Source: NORP240 sp942492445 (GTDB lineage: Bacteria > Pseudomonadota > Gammaproteobacteria > Pseudomonadales > Pseudohongiellaceae). Taken from it: a stretch of 64,000 nt of DNA. The stretch's first letter is position 1. Every line of letters begins with the position of its first letter. This document shows, one piece after another, positions 33,444 to 41,586 of the stretch. The position numbers were made by a program, and so were the translations under genes. The notes beneath the pieces are model-generated. The model was not told the origin of the DNA and did no database searches. It saw only the letters and a list, made by a program, of their open reading frames with translations. Location: NCBI GenBank assembly GCA_942492445.1, contig CALOEW010000086.1, positions 1 through 64,000 of the forward strand, in the 5' to 3' direction.

Positions 33444-34337
33444 ATGAATTCTATTGCTGCGCGATACCGAGAGCTCCTTACAGTCTGTGCCTGGCTTTGC
33501 CTGCTGAGTCTGCCCGCTGCTGCCCAGCCGGTTGCGGATGACGCGAGCGACGGGTTTCTGCGCTTCAATAACACAGCGGGTGAATTTGGAGGCGAATTGC
33601 AGACCGCCGTGACCACCTATCGCAATAACCGCGGCGTGGAAGTCGACCTGGTGGCTACGGTGCATATGGCGGAATTCGACTATTATCAGGATCTCAACGA
33701 TTACTTTTCGACACGGGACGCGGTGCTGTATGAACTGGTTGCGGAGGAGAACGTGCGCCCCGACGGCAGTGGTGTCGGCAGGGGGGGCGGGGTGATCGGG
33801 TTTCTGCAGACCGGCATGGCAAAATTGCTGGGTCTCAGCTATCAGCTGGACGTCATCAATTACACGCGCCCCAACTTCATTCATGCTGACCTGGAGCCCC
33901 ATGAACTGCAGGCTTTGATGGATGCCAAGGGAGAAACCCTGTTTTCGGCTTTTGTCGCGCTGGTGCTAAGCGAGTTGGAAACCTTGGGGAACCGGCCAGT
34001 TGATGTTGCCCCGCAGGCGCTGGACCTCTCCTTCGCAGATATCCTGACCCTTTTTTCGCGGCCGGATCGTGACAAGGTATTGAAATACCTGCTCGGACAA
34101 AGCCTGGCTTCGTCAGATAGCAGCCTTGCGGCGATGACCGGCAGAGGATTTACCCTGCTGGATGACCGCAATTCCGCTGCCATTGAGACGCTGCGAGACA
34201 AGCTGCAGGACCCGTCCTTGAAAACATTCAGCCTGTTTTATGGTGCCGCGCATATGCCGGGGCTGGAACAGGGACTGGAGGAGATGGGCTTCGATCCGGT
34301 CACCAGGGCCTGGTTGACCGCCTGGAAAACTGAATAG
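33444..34337 (+). CDS. Exported TraB/GumN-like protein
   Basis: 297 residues from the ATG at 33444. No ribosome site precedes it, but an extended -10 (TGCTATACT, 33429-33437) ends seven bases before it, so the mRNA may be leaderless. A signal peptide ends at AAAQP. The body resembles the TraB/GumN superfamily: VATVHMAEFDYYQDLNDYFSTRDAVLYELVAEE near the start and FSLFYGAAHMPGLEQGLEEMGF near the end, with conserved H and E residues in the expected places. Members are suspected metal-dependent hydrolases. Function here is unknown. An internal Gly run (GVGRGGGVIG) is a flexible loop. Confidence 0.72.
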   Translation: MNSIAARYRELLTVCAWLCLLSLPAAAQPVADDASDGFLRFNNTAGEFGGELQTAVTTYRNNRGVEVDLVATVHMAEFDYYQDLNDYFSTRDAVLYELVAEENVRPDGSGVGRGGGVIGFLQTGMAKLLGLSYQLDVINYTRPNFIHADLEPHELQALMDAKGETLFSAFVALVLSELETLGNRPVDVAPQALDLSFADILTLFSRPDRDKVLKYLLGQSLASSDSSLAAMTGRGFTLLDDRNSAAIETLRDKLQDPSLKTFSLFYGAAHMPGLEQGLEEMGFDPVTRAWLTAWKTE

Positions 34338-34500
34338 AACCACGCTGCCGCTCCGGATCAAAGCGGTTGACTGCCCTGAATTTTAGCGGACAATGTGTGA
34401 GACGGAATGCTGTGGCAGTGAGGGCGTGTTGACTTTTGACAGGGAGTTCCGATCGGGTATCCGACATATCAATCAACGAAATAAGAAAGGTAGCGAGCCT

Positions 34501-34854
34501 ATGAAAAGATTACTAGTTGGTTCCTTAGCAGCACTGTTGCTGGTGCTGGCCAGCTGTGCAACCACGCCTCCGGCTGTCGGTGTCTGGAATATTCAGTTGG
34601 ACACTCCGCTGGGAGCAATACCGGGCACGCTGACCATTACCGAGGATGGTAACGGCAACATGTCCAGTGATATCGGTGATCAGACCATCAGTGGCATCAT
34701 TTTTGACGGCAATGCCCTGGCTTTTTCCACCAGTATCGATGCCCAGGGTCAGAGTATCAGTCTGAATTTCAGCGGCTTTGTAAGCGGAGACTCGCTGACC
34801 GGTGAACTAGGCAGCGATTTCGGCGCATTTGGCGTCAGTGGAACACGTCAGTAG
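34501..34854 (+). CDS. Small lipoprotein of unknown function
   Basis: 117 residues. A strong lipobox (LVLASC, Cys at residue 19) follows a basic start. The mature part is a beta-rich domain (VGVWNIQLDTPLGAIPGTLTITEDGNGNMSSDIGDQTISGIIFDGNALAFSTSID...) ending with GDSLTGELGSDFGAFGVSGTRQ, which looks like a lipocalin-like or 'TIGR/META-like' barrel of alternating strands. Follows the TraB-like gene after 163 bases and converges with the TPR gene. No family named. Confidence 0.72.
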   Translation: MKRLLVGSLAALLLVLASCATTPPAVGVWNIQLDTPLGAIPGTLTITEDGNGNMSSDIGDQTISGIIFDGNALAFSTSIDAQGQSISLNFSGFVSGDSLTGELGSDFGAFGVSGTRQ

Positions 34855-34875
34855 CGATGCGTCCGAGTTGAATCT

Positions 34876-34897
34876 GTAAGGGAACCCCTGATCAAGT
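34876..34897. repeat. Decayed copy of the TTAATCAGAGGTTCCTTAA repeat
   Basis: GTAAGGGAACCCCTGATC reads, on the other strand, as a variant of the repeat with a few changes. It lies between two converging genes. Confidence 0.35.
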
Positions 34898-34907
34898 CCG
34901 GCAGTGT

Positions 34908-35483
34908 TCAGATAAAGCGTGTTCTCAACTGCTCCAGAACCCTTTGCAGATTCTGTTGCGCTGCGGGGCTGTTGGGGTTGATGCGCAGCAGATTTTCGAA
35001 TGCCTCGCGGGCACTGACCAGATTTTCCTGTTGCAGGTAGACCAGGCCCAGGCCGGAAATCGCTCCAAAATGCCGGGGTTCCAGTTGCAGGGTTCGGTCA
35101 ATGTCCTCGATGGAGGCGTCAAGGTTTCCCATCAGGAAGTGCAGAGTTGCCCGCCTGTTCCAGGCCTCTGCAAAATCAGGATGCTGATTCACCAGTGAAT
35201 TGAAAACACGCAGTGCGTCGCCGTAGTATCCGGCATTCATCAATCTTTCACCGGCGCTCAACAATTCTTCGGCGTTCTGATCCGGATGTTGATACCAGAT
35301 GGACCAGATTCTGTTCTCTACCTGGGTCAATAACTCCGGATTCGTGGTTTGGGCGAGGGTTTCGAACAACGCGTTCAGGCGCGGGTCATTCTGGTCTCCA
35401 CGGACTGATGCAGACAGCAGAAAGCCGGCCATAGCAGTGGCAATTAAGAGTTTCTGATTAGCCATCCGGACAGTGTGAGTCAT
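34908..35483 (-). CDS. Tetratricopeptide-repeat protein, exported
   Basis: 191 residues with a signal peptide (KLLIATAMAGFLLSASVRG). At least three TPR units can be read: LLSAGERLMNAGYYGDALRVFNSLVNQHP, FAEAWNRRATLHFLMGNLDASIEDIDRTLQLEP, and FGAISGLGLVYLQQENLVSAREAFENLLRINP. TPR arrays hold protein partners; which partner is unknown. Its ATG overlaps the stop of the upstream FMN gene by four bases, so the two are translationally coupled. Confidence 0.85.
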   Translation of the reverse strand: MTHTVRMANQKLLIATAMAGFLLSASVRGDQNDPRLNALFETLAQTTNPELLTQVENRIWSIWYQHPDQNAEELLSAGERLMNAGYYGDALRVFNSLVNQHPDFAEAWNRRATLHFLMGNLDASIEDIDRTLQLEPRHFGAISGLGLVYLQQENLVSAREAFENLLRINPNSPAAQQNLQRVLEQLRTRFI

Positions 35484-37345
35484 CTATACTGGTGTGTAAA
35501 GCCCGTCAGGGTATCCCGCCGGCCTCGCACCTCTTGGGTGAGCTCGTCTGTGGCCGGAGCAGTGCCTTGAACGACCAGAGGCTTCCTAGCAGGCTGTTGA
35601 AAAACTATTGGGCTTGCCAGTGCTTCGTTAAAAACTGGCTCAAAATGCTCATTTACACCCGGTAAACTGCGCTTTTTCGCCAGTTTTTGCCTCGCCTTGG
35701 CTGCGCTCATCACGTTTTTCAACAGCCTGCTAGAAGTGGTCCGGATGGGCCGGGTCCAGCTTTCCAGGTAGCTGGTAGGGGCAGTATTGTCCAGAAGTTG
35801 ATTCGGCTGCAGGGTGGGGTGGATTTCGTCGAAATACCGATACCCGGCATCATACCGGCAGACGATATCCCTGGGTTTCAGCCTGGAGGGGTTGTCATAC
35901 CCCATGGCACCACACAATTCCATGAACGCATGCAGAGTATTGTGGTGAAAATTGCAGACCCGCAGGGCCTTGGCTTCTACGTCAATTGCCCGGGCTCGTC
36001 GAGGATCGGTTGTTGCCACACCGGTAGGACACTTGTTGGTATTGCAGGATTGCGACTGGATACAACCAAGCGCCATCATCATGGATCGGGCGGCATTGAC
36101 CGCGTCCGCACCCACCGCTATTTTTTCCAGCAGGTCATAACCCGTTGCCGTTTTGCCGGCGCTGATGATGCGGATCTTGTCGCGTAACCCGGCTCCTATC
36201 AATACCTGATTGACAAAAAAGGTTGCCTCCAGGCAAGGCGTTCCCAGCCGGTTTGAAAATTCCGCCGGCGCAGCGCCGGTGCCTCCTTCGGCGCCATCCA
36301 CGGTTATAAAGTCCGGTAAAATGCCGGTTTCACGAATGGCCTTGATGATCGCCATAAATTCACTTTTTCGCCCGATGCACAGTTTGAAACCAGTCGGCTT
36401 GCCGTCACTGAGTTCCCGCAGGCGTTGAGTGAACATCAATAATTCTCGAGGTGTACTGAATTCCGGATGTCTGGCCGGGGACACGACGGTTTTGCCCACT
36501 TCCACGGTCCTTATTCTGGCGATTTCCTCGGTAACCTTTGCACCCGGCAATACACCACCATGGGAAGGCTTGGCACCCTGGGAAATCTTGATCTCGATCA
36601 TTTTGACCGCGTCTTGGGAGGATTTCTCGGCAAATACCTTCTCATCCAGTCGCCCTTCAGGAGTGCGACAACCGAAGTAGGCGGTACCAAGCTGCCAGAT
36701 CAGGTCACCGCCATTTAAATGGTATTCGCTGATGCTGCCTTCACCGGTGTTGTGGGCAAAAGCACCACGTGCCGCGCCCTTGTTGAGTGCAGCGATGGCA
36801 CTGTTGCTCAATGCCCCAAAACTCATGCCGGATATATTGAGGCGTGATGCGCTGTAGGGCCGGGTGCACTGAGGACCTCCGATGGTGATCCGGGAGTGCT
36901 CCTGTTTTACCGTAGTGGCGTTGATGGAATGCTGCAGGCTTCGATAACCCTGTTCAAGAATGTCCTGTTGCGTTCCGAACGGCAGAGTATCGTTCAGGCC
37001 CTTGGCGCGGCGATAGATCAAGTTTCGCTGTTCCCGGTTGAACGGACGTTCCTCAATATTGTTGGCAATGAAATATTGTTGTATCTCGGGTCGAATAAAT
37101 TCCAGAAGATAGCGAATATTCGCCAGTACCGGGTAATTGCGCCGCAAGTTGTTGGGTGCCCGGTGCATCTCCCAGAAACCCAGGATCGCATAACCAAGGA
37201 AAAGCAGAGTCAGAATCAGATGAAAAGGGTGGGCTGCCAGGTCAACGAGATGTAACGATCCCTCTGTCACCAGCAGCAGCCAGGCGATGCTGAAAGGAAG
37301 CACCACGAGTGTGATAGTCCAGTATATTCTTACGGCCGGCAGCAT
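35480..37345 (-). CDS. FMN-binding glutamate-synthase family membrane protein carrying an in-frame transposon-derived segment
   Basis: 621 residues. Two N-terminal membrane spans (VRIYWTITLVVLPFSIAWLLLV, PFHLILTLLFLGYAILGFW) precede a GltB-like FMN domain: LNISGMSFGALSNSAIAALNKGAARGAFAHNTGEGSIS, KPSHGGVLPGAKVTEEIARIR, TVDGAEGGTGAAPAEFSN and the C-x5-C-x4-C cluster site CIQSQSCNTNKC. It lacks the amidotransferase domain. Residues about 539-586 are encoded by a miniature transposon whose 144-base footprint keeps the frame; removing it joins RTTS directly to RKPLVV. The membrane-bound glutamate-synthase-like family has no proven reaction. A coupled TPR gene follows. Confidence 0.85.
   Translation of the reverse strand: MLPAVRIYWTITLVVLPFSIAWLLLVTEGSLHLVDLAAHPFHLILTLLFLGYAILGFWEMHRAPNNLRRNYPVLANIRYLLEFIRPEIQQYFIANNIEERPFNREQRNLIYRRAKGLNDTLPFGTQQDILEQGYRSLQHSINATTVKQEHSRITIGGPQCTRPYSASRLNISGMSFGALSNSAIAALNKGAARGAFAHNTGEGSISEYHLNGGDLIWQLGTAYFGCRTPEGRLDEKVFAEKSSQDAVKMIEIKISQGAKPSHGGVLPGAKVTEEIARIRTVEVGKTVVSPARHPEFSTPRELLMFTQRLRELSDGKPTGFKLCIGRKSEFMAIIKAIRETGILPDFITVDGAEGGTGAAPAEFSNRLGTPCLEATFFVNQVLIGAGLRDKIRIISAGKTATGYDLLEKIAVGADAVNAARSMMMALGCIQSQSCNTNKCPTGVATTDPRRARAIDVEAKALRVCNFHHNTLHAFMELCGAMGYDNPSRLKPRDIVCRYDAGYRYFDEIHPTLQPNQLLDNTAPTSYLESWTRPIRTTSSRLLKNVMSAAKARQKLAKKRSLPGVNEHFEPVFNEALASPIVFQQPARKPLVVQGTAPATDELTQEVRGRRDTLTGFTHQYR
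35586..35733. mobile_element. Miniature inverted-repeat transposable element (MITE) inside the FMN gene
   Basis: Perfect terminal inverted repeats CAGGCTGTTGAAAAAC and GTTTTTCAACAGCCTG bound a 140-base element (35590-35729), flanked by the 4-base duplication CTAG on each side (35586-35589 and 35730-35733). A second inner pair, AAAAACTGGC and GCCAGTTTTT, makes the whole element foldable. It is too short to code a transposase and must be moved by one elsewhere. A YTAR-type CTAG target duplication is reminiscent of IS5-related elements. Confidence 0.85.
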
Positions 37346-37377
37346 AGTGCTATTACGACGTCCAGTTATTGTGGGAC

Positions 37378-37415
37378 TTAATCAGAAGTTCCTTAATGAA
37401 TCAGAGGTTGCTTGA
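37378..37415. repeat. Tandem pair of the TTAATCAGAGGTTCCTTAA repeat
   Basis: TTAATCAGAAGTTCCTTAA (37378-37396) is followed at once by TGAATCAGAGGTTGCTTGA (37397-37415), both in the same orientation. They lie in the 195-base gap between the two minus-strand genes. Confidence 0.6.
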
Positions 37416-37540
37416 GCTTTGTATCCTTTAAGGCAAATTTTAAACAGGCCGGCCGCGCGGATCGGAATTGTCTGATCCGGCTGCCGGCAGCAAAGGAAAT
37501 GTTGCCATACTGGTCGCATCCGCGATCTGACTGGTGAATC

Positions 37541-38254
37541 CTAGAAGTTCCAGACCAGGGTTATGGAAGTTTGTGTGTCGGTTTTGCTCCGGTTTTCAGG
37601 CACCTCGGTCTGATGTCGAATATTGATGGAAAAGCGCAATGAGATGTTTTCCATGACTTCCGACTCGATCCCCGACTCAGAACGGTAGATGCTGGTGTCC
37701 TGGCCGAACTCAAGGGCCAGGGTCTGGTAGAAGTTAGCTGTTTCGGAAATACCCCATTCGTATTCGGCAGCGGCGCGCACGATGAATTCACTGAGGTTTT
37801 CCTCTATGCTCTCCGAAATTCGATAACCGGGGCCTATTTCCGTGTCGAGATTCATGTTGTCCCGGTTGGTCAGCCAGGTATGTCCATACGTGGCGGTGAT
37901 ATCCGCCTGATAGTCATACCCGTTGAAGCGGTCATCTTCGTATGCGCCTCTAATGCCGAGGAAATTGTTCTCCGACAGATCACGGCGGCCCCTGGCCACA
38001 TGGTAAAATCGTTGCGCGGTGGTTTCGCCATCCTTGCGGTTCCGCAGTCCGTCCGAGGTGAATTGATACTCCCAGAGTTCGCGAACCCAGTCGACGACCA
38101 CGCCATAAGCGACGTTCCGCTCCTGGGTGTTACCCGAAGTGAATATGGCACCCAGTTCGATCTCAGTATTTACGTCGCCGGGCTGTTGTGCCCAGGCATG
38201 ACCGGAAATCACCAACAGCAGAGCGGCCGGCAGCCGGGCTTTTGCAGGAAGCAT
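37541..38254 (-). CDS. DUF481 outer-membrane beta-barrel protein
   Basis: 237 residues from the ATG at 38254, where AAGGAG lies seven bases upstream; the open frame extends 30 codons further. Signal peptide ends at HAWA-Q. The DUF481 (YdiY-like) pattern is clear: EIELGAIFTSGNTQERNVAYGVVVDWVRELWEYQFTSDGLRNRKDGETTAQRFYHVARGRRDL, with alternating aromatic strands and a C-terminal strand TSITLVWNF ending in Phe, the usual outer-membrane insertion signal. Its function is unknown. The 381-base divergent gap to sixA holds no gene; a TATACT box near 38514-38519 could serve sixA. Confidence 0.85.
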   Translation of the reverse strand: MLPAKARLPAALLLVISGHAWAQQPGDVNTEIELGAIFTSGNTQERNVAYGVVVDWVRELWEYQFTSDGLRNRKDGETTAQRFYHVARGRRDLSENNFLGIRGAYEDDRFNGYDYQADITATYGHTWLTNRDNMNLDTEIGPGYRISESIEENLSEFIVRAAAEYEWGISETANFYQTLALEFGQDTSIYRSESGIESEVMENISLRFSINIRHQTEVPENRSKTDTQTSITLVWNF

Positions 38255-38635
38255 TGCTATTTCTCCTTGTTCCGTGAATTTTGAAAACATTAAGATGAAT
38301 ATCTGTATATCGGACGTCGCTGAATTTTTTTTACCCTGTATCAATGATGAACAGACCCCTGTATACGTGCCCCACGGTTCAGTGGATCAGGCAGCCATGC
38401 TGCCGGCCCCGGTTCTCACGGCGAAAGTCCGCAGTTGTCACCCGGTGCGGAGGCGTTTCCCGTTGGCAATGGACAAATACTCGTTGTGACGTCGTACTTT
38501 TGTGGCGACAGAGTTATACTTTCTCTTACCCGGCTTTTGATGTCCGGTGAATCGAGGCCGATGCTATGACTATGAAAAGGCAACTTTTTCCTGTTGGCAG
38601 GATTCGGCTCTGAGGTGGTTTGACAAGAACACTCG

Positions 38636-39139
38636 ATGAAGACGCTGTATTTGCTTCGCCACGGGAAATCCAGTTGGGAGCAGTCGGATCTGCGGGATTT
38701 CGAGCGCCCGCTTGCCGAGCGCGGGCTCAATGACATCAGCCATATGGGCAAGCGGTTTTTGCAGAAAGGCAGATCGGTGGAGTGCATTATTACCAGCCCG
38801 GCAGTCAGGGCCAAAGCCACGGCCATGTTGTTTGCCCGAGAGATCGGTTTCCCCGAGGACGACATCAGCGCCAATCCGGAGCTTTACTTCGCAGGTGCGC
38901 CCATGTTCATGAAAGCCGCTAGCCTGATCGATGAAGATTTTCAATCTGCCATGCTGGTGGGGCATAATCCGGCCATCACGGAATTTGTCAACGATATGTG
39001 TGATGCCAACATTGATAACATTCCAACCAGTGGACTGGTGGAGCTCCGTCTGCGGATCAACACCTGGAGTGAGGTCAGGTACGGTAATGCTGAACTGATT
39101 GATTTTGATTATCCCAAGCGGAAGAACGGTAACAGGTAA
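38636..39139 (+). CDS. SixA-like histidine phosphatase
   Basis: 167 residues. The phosphoglycerate-mutase-like RHG motif is at the start (MKTLYLLRHGKSSWEQSDLRDFERPLAERG), with ITSPAVRAKATA and VGHNPAITEF providing the other catalytic Arg and His. SixA removes phosphate from histidine residues of phosphorelay proteins in E. coli; related proteins act on other small phosphates. Five bases before the cytochrome c gene, so it leads a unit with the cytochrome and ChaN genes. Confidence 0.85.
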   Translation: MKTLYLLRHGKSSWEQSDLRDFERPLAERGLNDISHMGKRFLQKGRSVECIITSPAVRAKATAMLFAREIGFPEDDISANPELYFAGAPMFMKAASLIDEDFQSAMLVGHNPAITEFVNDMCDANIDNIPTSGLVELRLRINTWSEVRYGNAELIDFDYPKRKNGNR

Positions 39140-39144
39140 GCGGC

Positions 39145-39639
39145 ATGAAACTGATGTCTCAGGCCCACATTTGCGGATTCGTTCCAGGCCTGCTGTTTGT
39201 GTTGCTGATAGCTGGCTGTAGTGACGACGGTGGCGCTCAAGGGCCAACCACGGCAACGCTTCCTGCTGTCTCAGGCGGCACCGTGCAACAGCGCTGGTAC
39301 AGTAGCGCCCAGGCGGAACGGGGTTCTGTTGTGTTCGGGCGGCATTGCAGCACCTGTCATGGAGAAAACGCCCAGGGATTGACCGATGACTGGAAAAAGC
39401 GTCTGGACGATGGATCCTTTCCTCCACCGCCTCTGAACGGGACTGCCCATGCCTGGCACCATCCACTGCAACAACTGATTCAGACCATTGAAACCGGTGG
39501 GGTACCCTATGGGGGGCAGATGCCACCGTTCGATGAGGTGCTTGGCGACGAGGAGAAACTGGCTGCAGTCGCCTACTTCCAGAGTTTCTGGGAGGACGAG
39601 GTGTACCTGGCCTGGCGCGACCGAGGTGGCCTGGATTGA
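39145..39639 (+). CDS. Lipid-anchored mono-haem cytochrome c
   Basis: 164 residues with a lipobox (LLIAGC) and one haem motif: GRHCSTCHGENAQGL. The distal Met is in GGQMPPFDEVLGDEEKLAAVAYFQSFW. The insert of prolines (GSFPPPPLNGTAHAWHH) is like that of small cytochromes paired with copper or oxygen-handling enzymes. It overlaps the ChaN gene start by four bases. Electron partner unknown. Confidence 0.85.
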   Translation: MKLMSQAHICGFVPGLLFVLLIAGCSDDGGAQGPTTATLPAVSGGTVQQRWYSSAQAERGSVVFGRHCSTCHGENAQGLTDDWKKRLDDGSFPPPPLNGTAHAWHHPLQQLIQTIETGGVPYGGQMPPFDEVLGDEEKLAAVAYFQSFWEDEVYLAWRDRGGLD

Positions 39640-40634
39640 GTTTTAGCGGAACCTTTACAACCCGATCAGGACAGCTGGCCGCAACCACAGGCCTGCTGTT
39701 GACGGCCCTGATTGCCTGCAGACAGCCGGGCACTGAATTCAATGACTCTGCAACATTTTTCAACCGTTTCGACTCCTGGCAATCCCCGCTTTACCTGGAG
39801 CACACACTGGCAGGGCAGATCTGGCGCGTCGAAGATCAGCAACCGATGTCGCCGGGGCAGTTGATGCAGGAGATTTCCGCTGCAAGATTCCTGCTGCTGG
39901 GGGAAAAGCATGACAACCCCGACCATCATCGTCTGCAGCTGGCTATTCTCCGTGGCCTGCTTGCGGACGGGCTGGTATCCTCGGTGTCCTTCGAAATGCT
40001 GGATTCGCGAACCACTTCCGGTCTGGAACAGGTGGAGCGGGGCGGTTTCGATTCCATGGAAGAACTCAGAGAACTTCTGCAGTGGGACGAAGAGGGCTGG
40101 AACTGGGATTTTTACGGTCCTCTTGTGGCCGAATCCCTGAATGCGGGAGTTGAGGTGAGGGCGGCCAATATCAGTCCCGAAACGGTAGGCCAGGTATATG
40201 TGGAGCCGCTGGATCCGCAAATTGCAGCGGTTCTGAATGATTCAGCTCTCGAGCAGTTGAATATCGAGATTGATCAAAGCCACTGCAACATGCTTCCCCC
40301 GAGCCAGTTTCCTGCGATGGTCAGGGTGCAACAGGCCAGGGATCACCAGATGGCAAGCAGTCTCGGAAAAGCAGGTCCCAGGGCCCGGCTCGATGTGCTG
40401 GTAGCCGGTAATTTTCATGTGCGGCACGATCTCGGGGTTCCCGGGTACCTAAGGTCTCTGCGGCCGGATGTACCAGGCAGTGTCGTCGTTTCCCTCGCAC
40501 TGCTCGAAGTGAACCCGGAGTCAGATAATCCCGCTGACTACCTGCAGGCTTATTCAGACGTGTTGCCGTATGACTATGTCTGGTTCACTCCTGCCATCAG
40601 TGATGAGGACTATTGCGCAGGCTTTTCCCGTTGA
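39636..40634 (+). CDS. ChaN family lipoprotein (haem-binding)
   Basis: 332 residues from a TTG at 39636 that overlaps the cytochrome stop (TTGA). The lipobox LIAC marks an outer- or inner-membrane lipoprotein. The ChaN/PhuW motif is AARFLLLGEKHDNPDHHRLQLAIL followed by VSFEMLD, with the second half holding VLVAGNFHVRHDLGVPGYLR; the conserved His and Glu could bind iron or haem. ChaN dimers sandwich haem in Campylobacter, suggesting iron uptake. The cytochrome neighbour may supply or use haem. The start codon is weak but the coupling supports it. Confidence 0.85.
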   Translation: MSFSGTFTTRSGQLAATTGLLLTALIACRQPGTEFNDSATFFNRFDSWQSPLYLEHTLAGQIWRVEDQQPMSPGQLMQEISAARFLLLGEKHDNPDHHRLQLAILRGLLADGLVSSVSFEMLDSRTTSGLEQVERGGFDSMEELRELLQWDEEGWNWDFYGPLVAESLNAGVEVRAANISPETVGQVYVEPLDPQIAAVLNDSALEQLNIEIDQSHCNMLPPSQFPAMVRVQQARDHQMASSLGKAGPRARLDVLVAGNFHVRHDLGVPGYLRSLRPDVPGSVVVSLALLEVNPESDNPADYLQAYSDVLPYDYVWFTPAISDEDYCAGFSR

Positions 40635-40755
40635 CCTGTTGCAGCTCTGGCAGACTGAGAATCCTGGACACCTGTTCAGCCGGGAGAAAATCAGGCCAGG
40701 ACCATTGGAAATGATTTCTTCACCTGGGCTACACTGTGCACACAAAAGGTTCAGT

Positions 40756-41571
40756 ATGAAGATGAAGTTATTGCCAGTTATTTCCAGCTTTTTTAAACAG
40801 ATCCCATTGATCTGCCTCCTGGTGCTGGGCCATCAGGCCGTGGCGCAGGTTCCCTTGAATGTGGATCCCCATCGGCCAATCTATGACCGGGGGGGGGAAT
40901 TCAATTTTGTACGCGTTCAGTTCGATACTTATTATGGCGGTGGGTTCCGGGGCTTCGGCGGGTTCGGTGGTGGGACCTGGGCAATCGATTTCCCCGACGC
41001 TGACGTGAACTTCCTGCGTGGAGTCTCCCGGCTTACCAACATCCGTGTGATGAGCGACCCGATCGTACTGCGTCTCGATAACGATGAGATTTTTGATTAC
41101 CCTTTTCTCTATATGCTTGAAGTGGGCCAGGCGGGTGGGGTCAATTTCAGTCCCGGGGAAATTGAAAATCTGCGCGAATATCTGCTACGTGGTGGGTTTC
41201 TGTTGATCGATGATTTCTGGGGTACCCGGCAATGGGACAATTTCCGTGCTGCCTTCAGCCAGGTATTTCCCGACCGGGAGATTGTGGAGCTGCAATCAGA
41301 TCACGAAATCTTCCATGTTTATTACGACATCGATGGTGCCCAGATGATACCTGCCCTTGGTCGTACGGACCGTTATGGAGAACAGGATGTGGACTACGCT
41401 ACAAATCATGCAATACTTGACGATGACGGTCGCGTGATGGTGCTGATCAACTGGAACTCCGACATGGGTGATGGCTGGGAGCATACCTACCACCCGGCAT
41501 ACCCTACCCGCTATGCAAACGCCGCCTATCAGCTTGGTATCAACTACCTGATGTATTCACTGACGCACTAG
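40756..41571 (+). CDS. DUF4159 domain-containing exported protein
   Basis: 271 residues from the ATG at 40756; a signal peptide ends at QAVAQ. The DUF4159 domain spans most of the rest: GGEFNFVRVQFDTYYGGGFRGFGGFGGGTWAIDFPDADVNFLRGVSRLTNIRVM, ENLREYLLRGGFLLIDDFWGTRQWDNFRAAFSQVFPDREIVELQSDHEIFHVYYDIDG. This fold is a glutamine-amidotransferase-like (GATase1) relative and is often encoded near DUF58 and von Willebrand-A proteins; here those are absent. Its activity is unknown. It is 121 bases past chaN and converges with the beta-helix gene. Confidence 0.85.
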   Translation: MKMKLLPVISSFFKQIPLICLLVLGHQAVAQVPLNVDPHRPIYDRGGEFNFVRVQFDTYYGGGFRGFGGFGGGTWAIDFPDADVNFLRGVSRLTNIRVMSDPIVLRLDNDEIFDYPFLYMLEVGQAGGVNFSPGEIENLREYLLRGGFLLIDDFWGTRQWDNFRAAFSQVFPDREIVELQSDHEIFHVYYDIDGAQMIPALGRTDRYGEQDVDYATNHAILDDDGRVMVLINWNSDMGDGWEHTYHPAYPTRYANAAYQLGINYLMYSLTH

Positions 41572-41586
41572 CAGGCCGCCAGCCCA

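Noticed and set aside
38570..39763. Minus-strand open frame (397 residues) opposite sixA and the cytochrome
   Set aside because: Overlaps two well-supported genes and their start regions; no recognisable domains.
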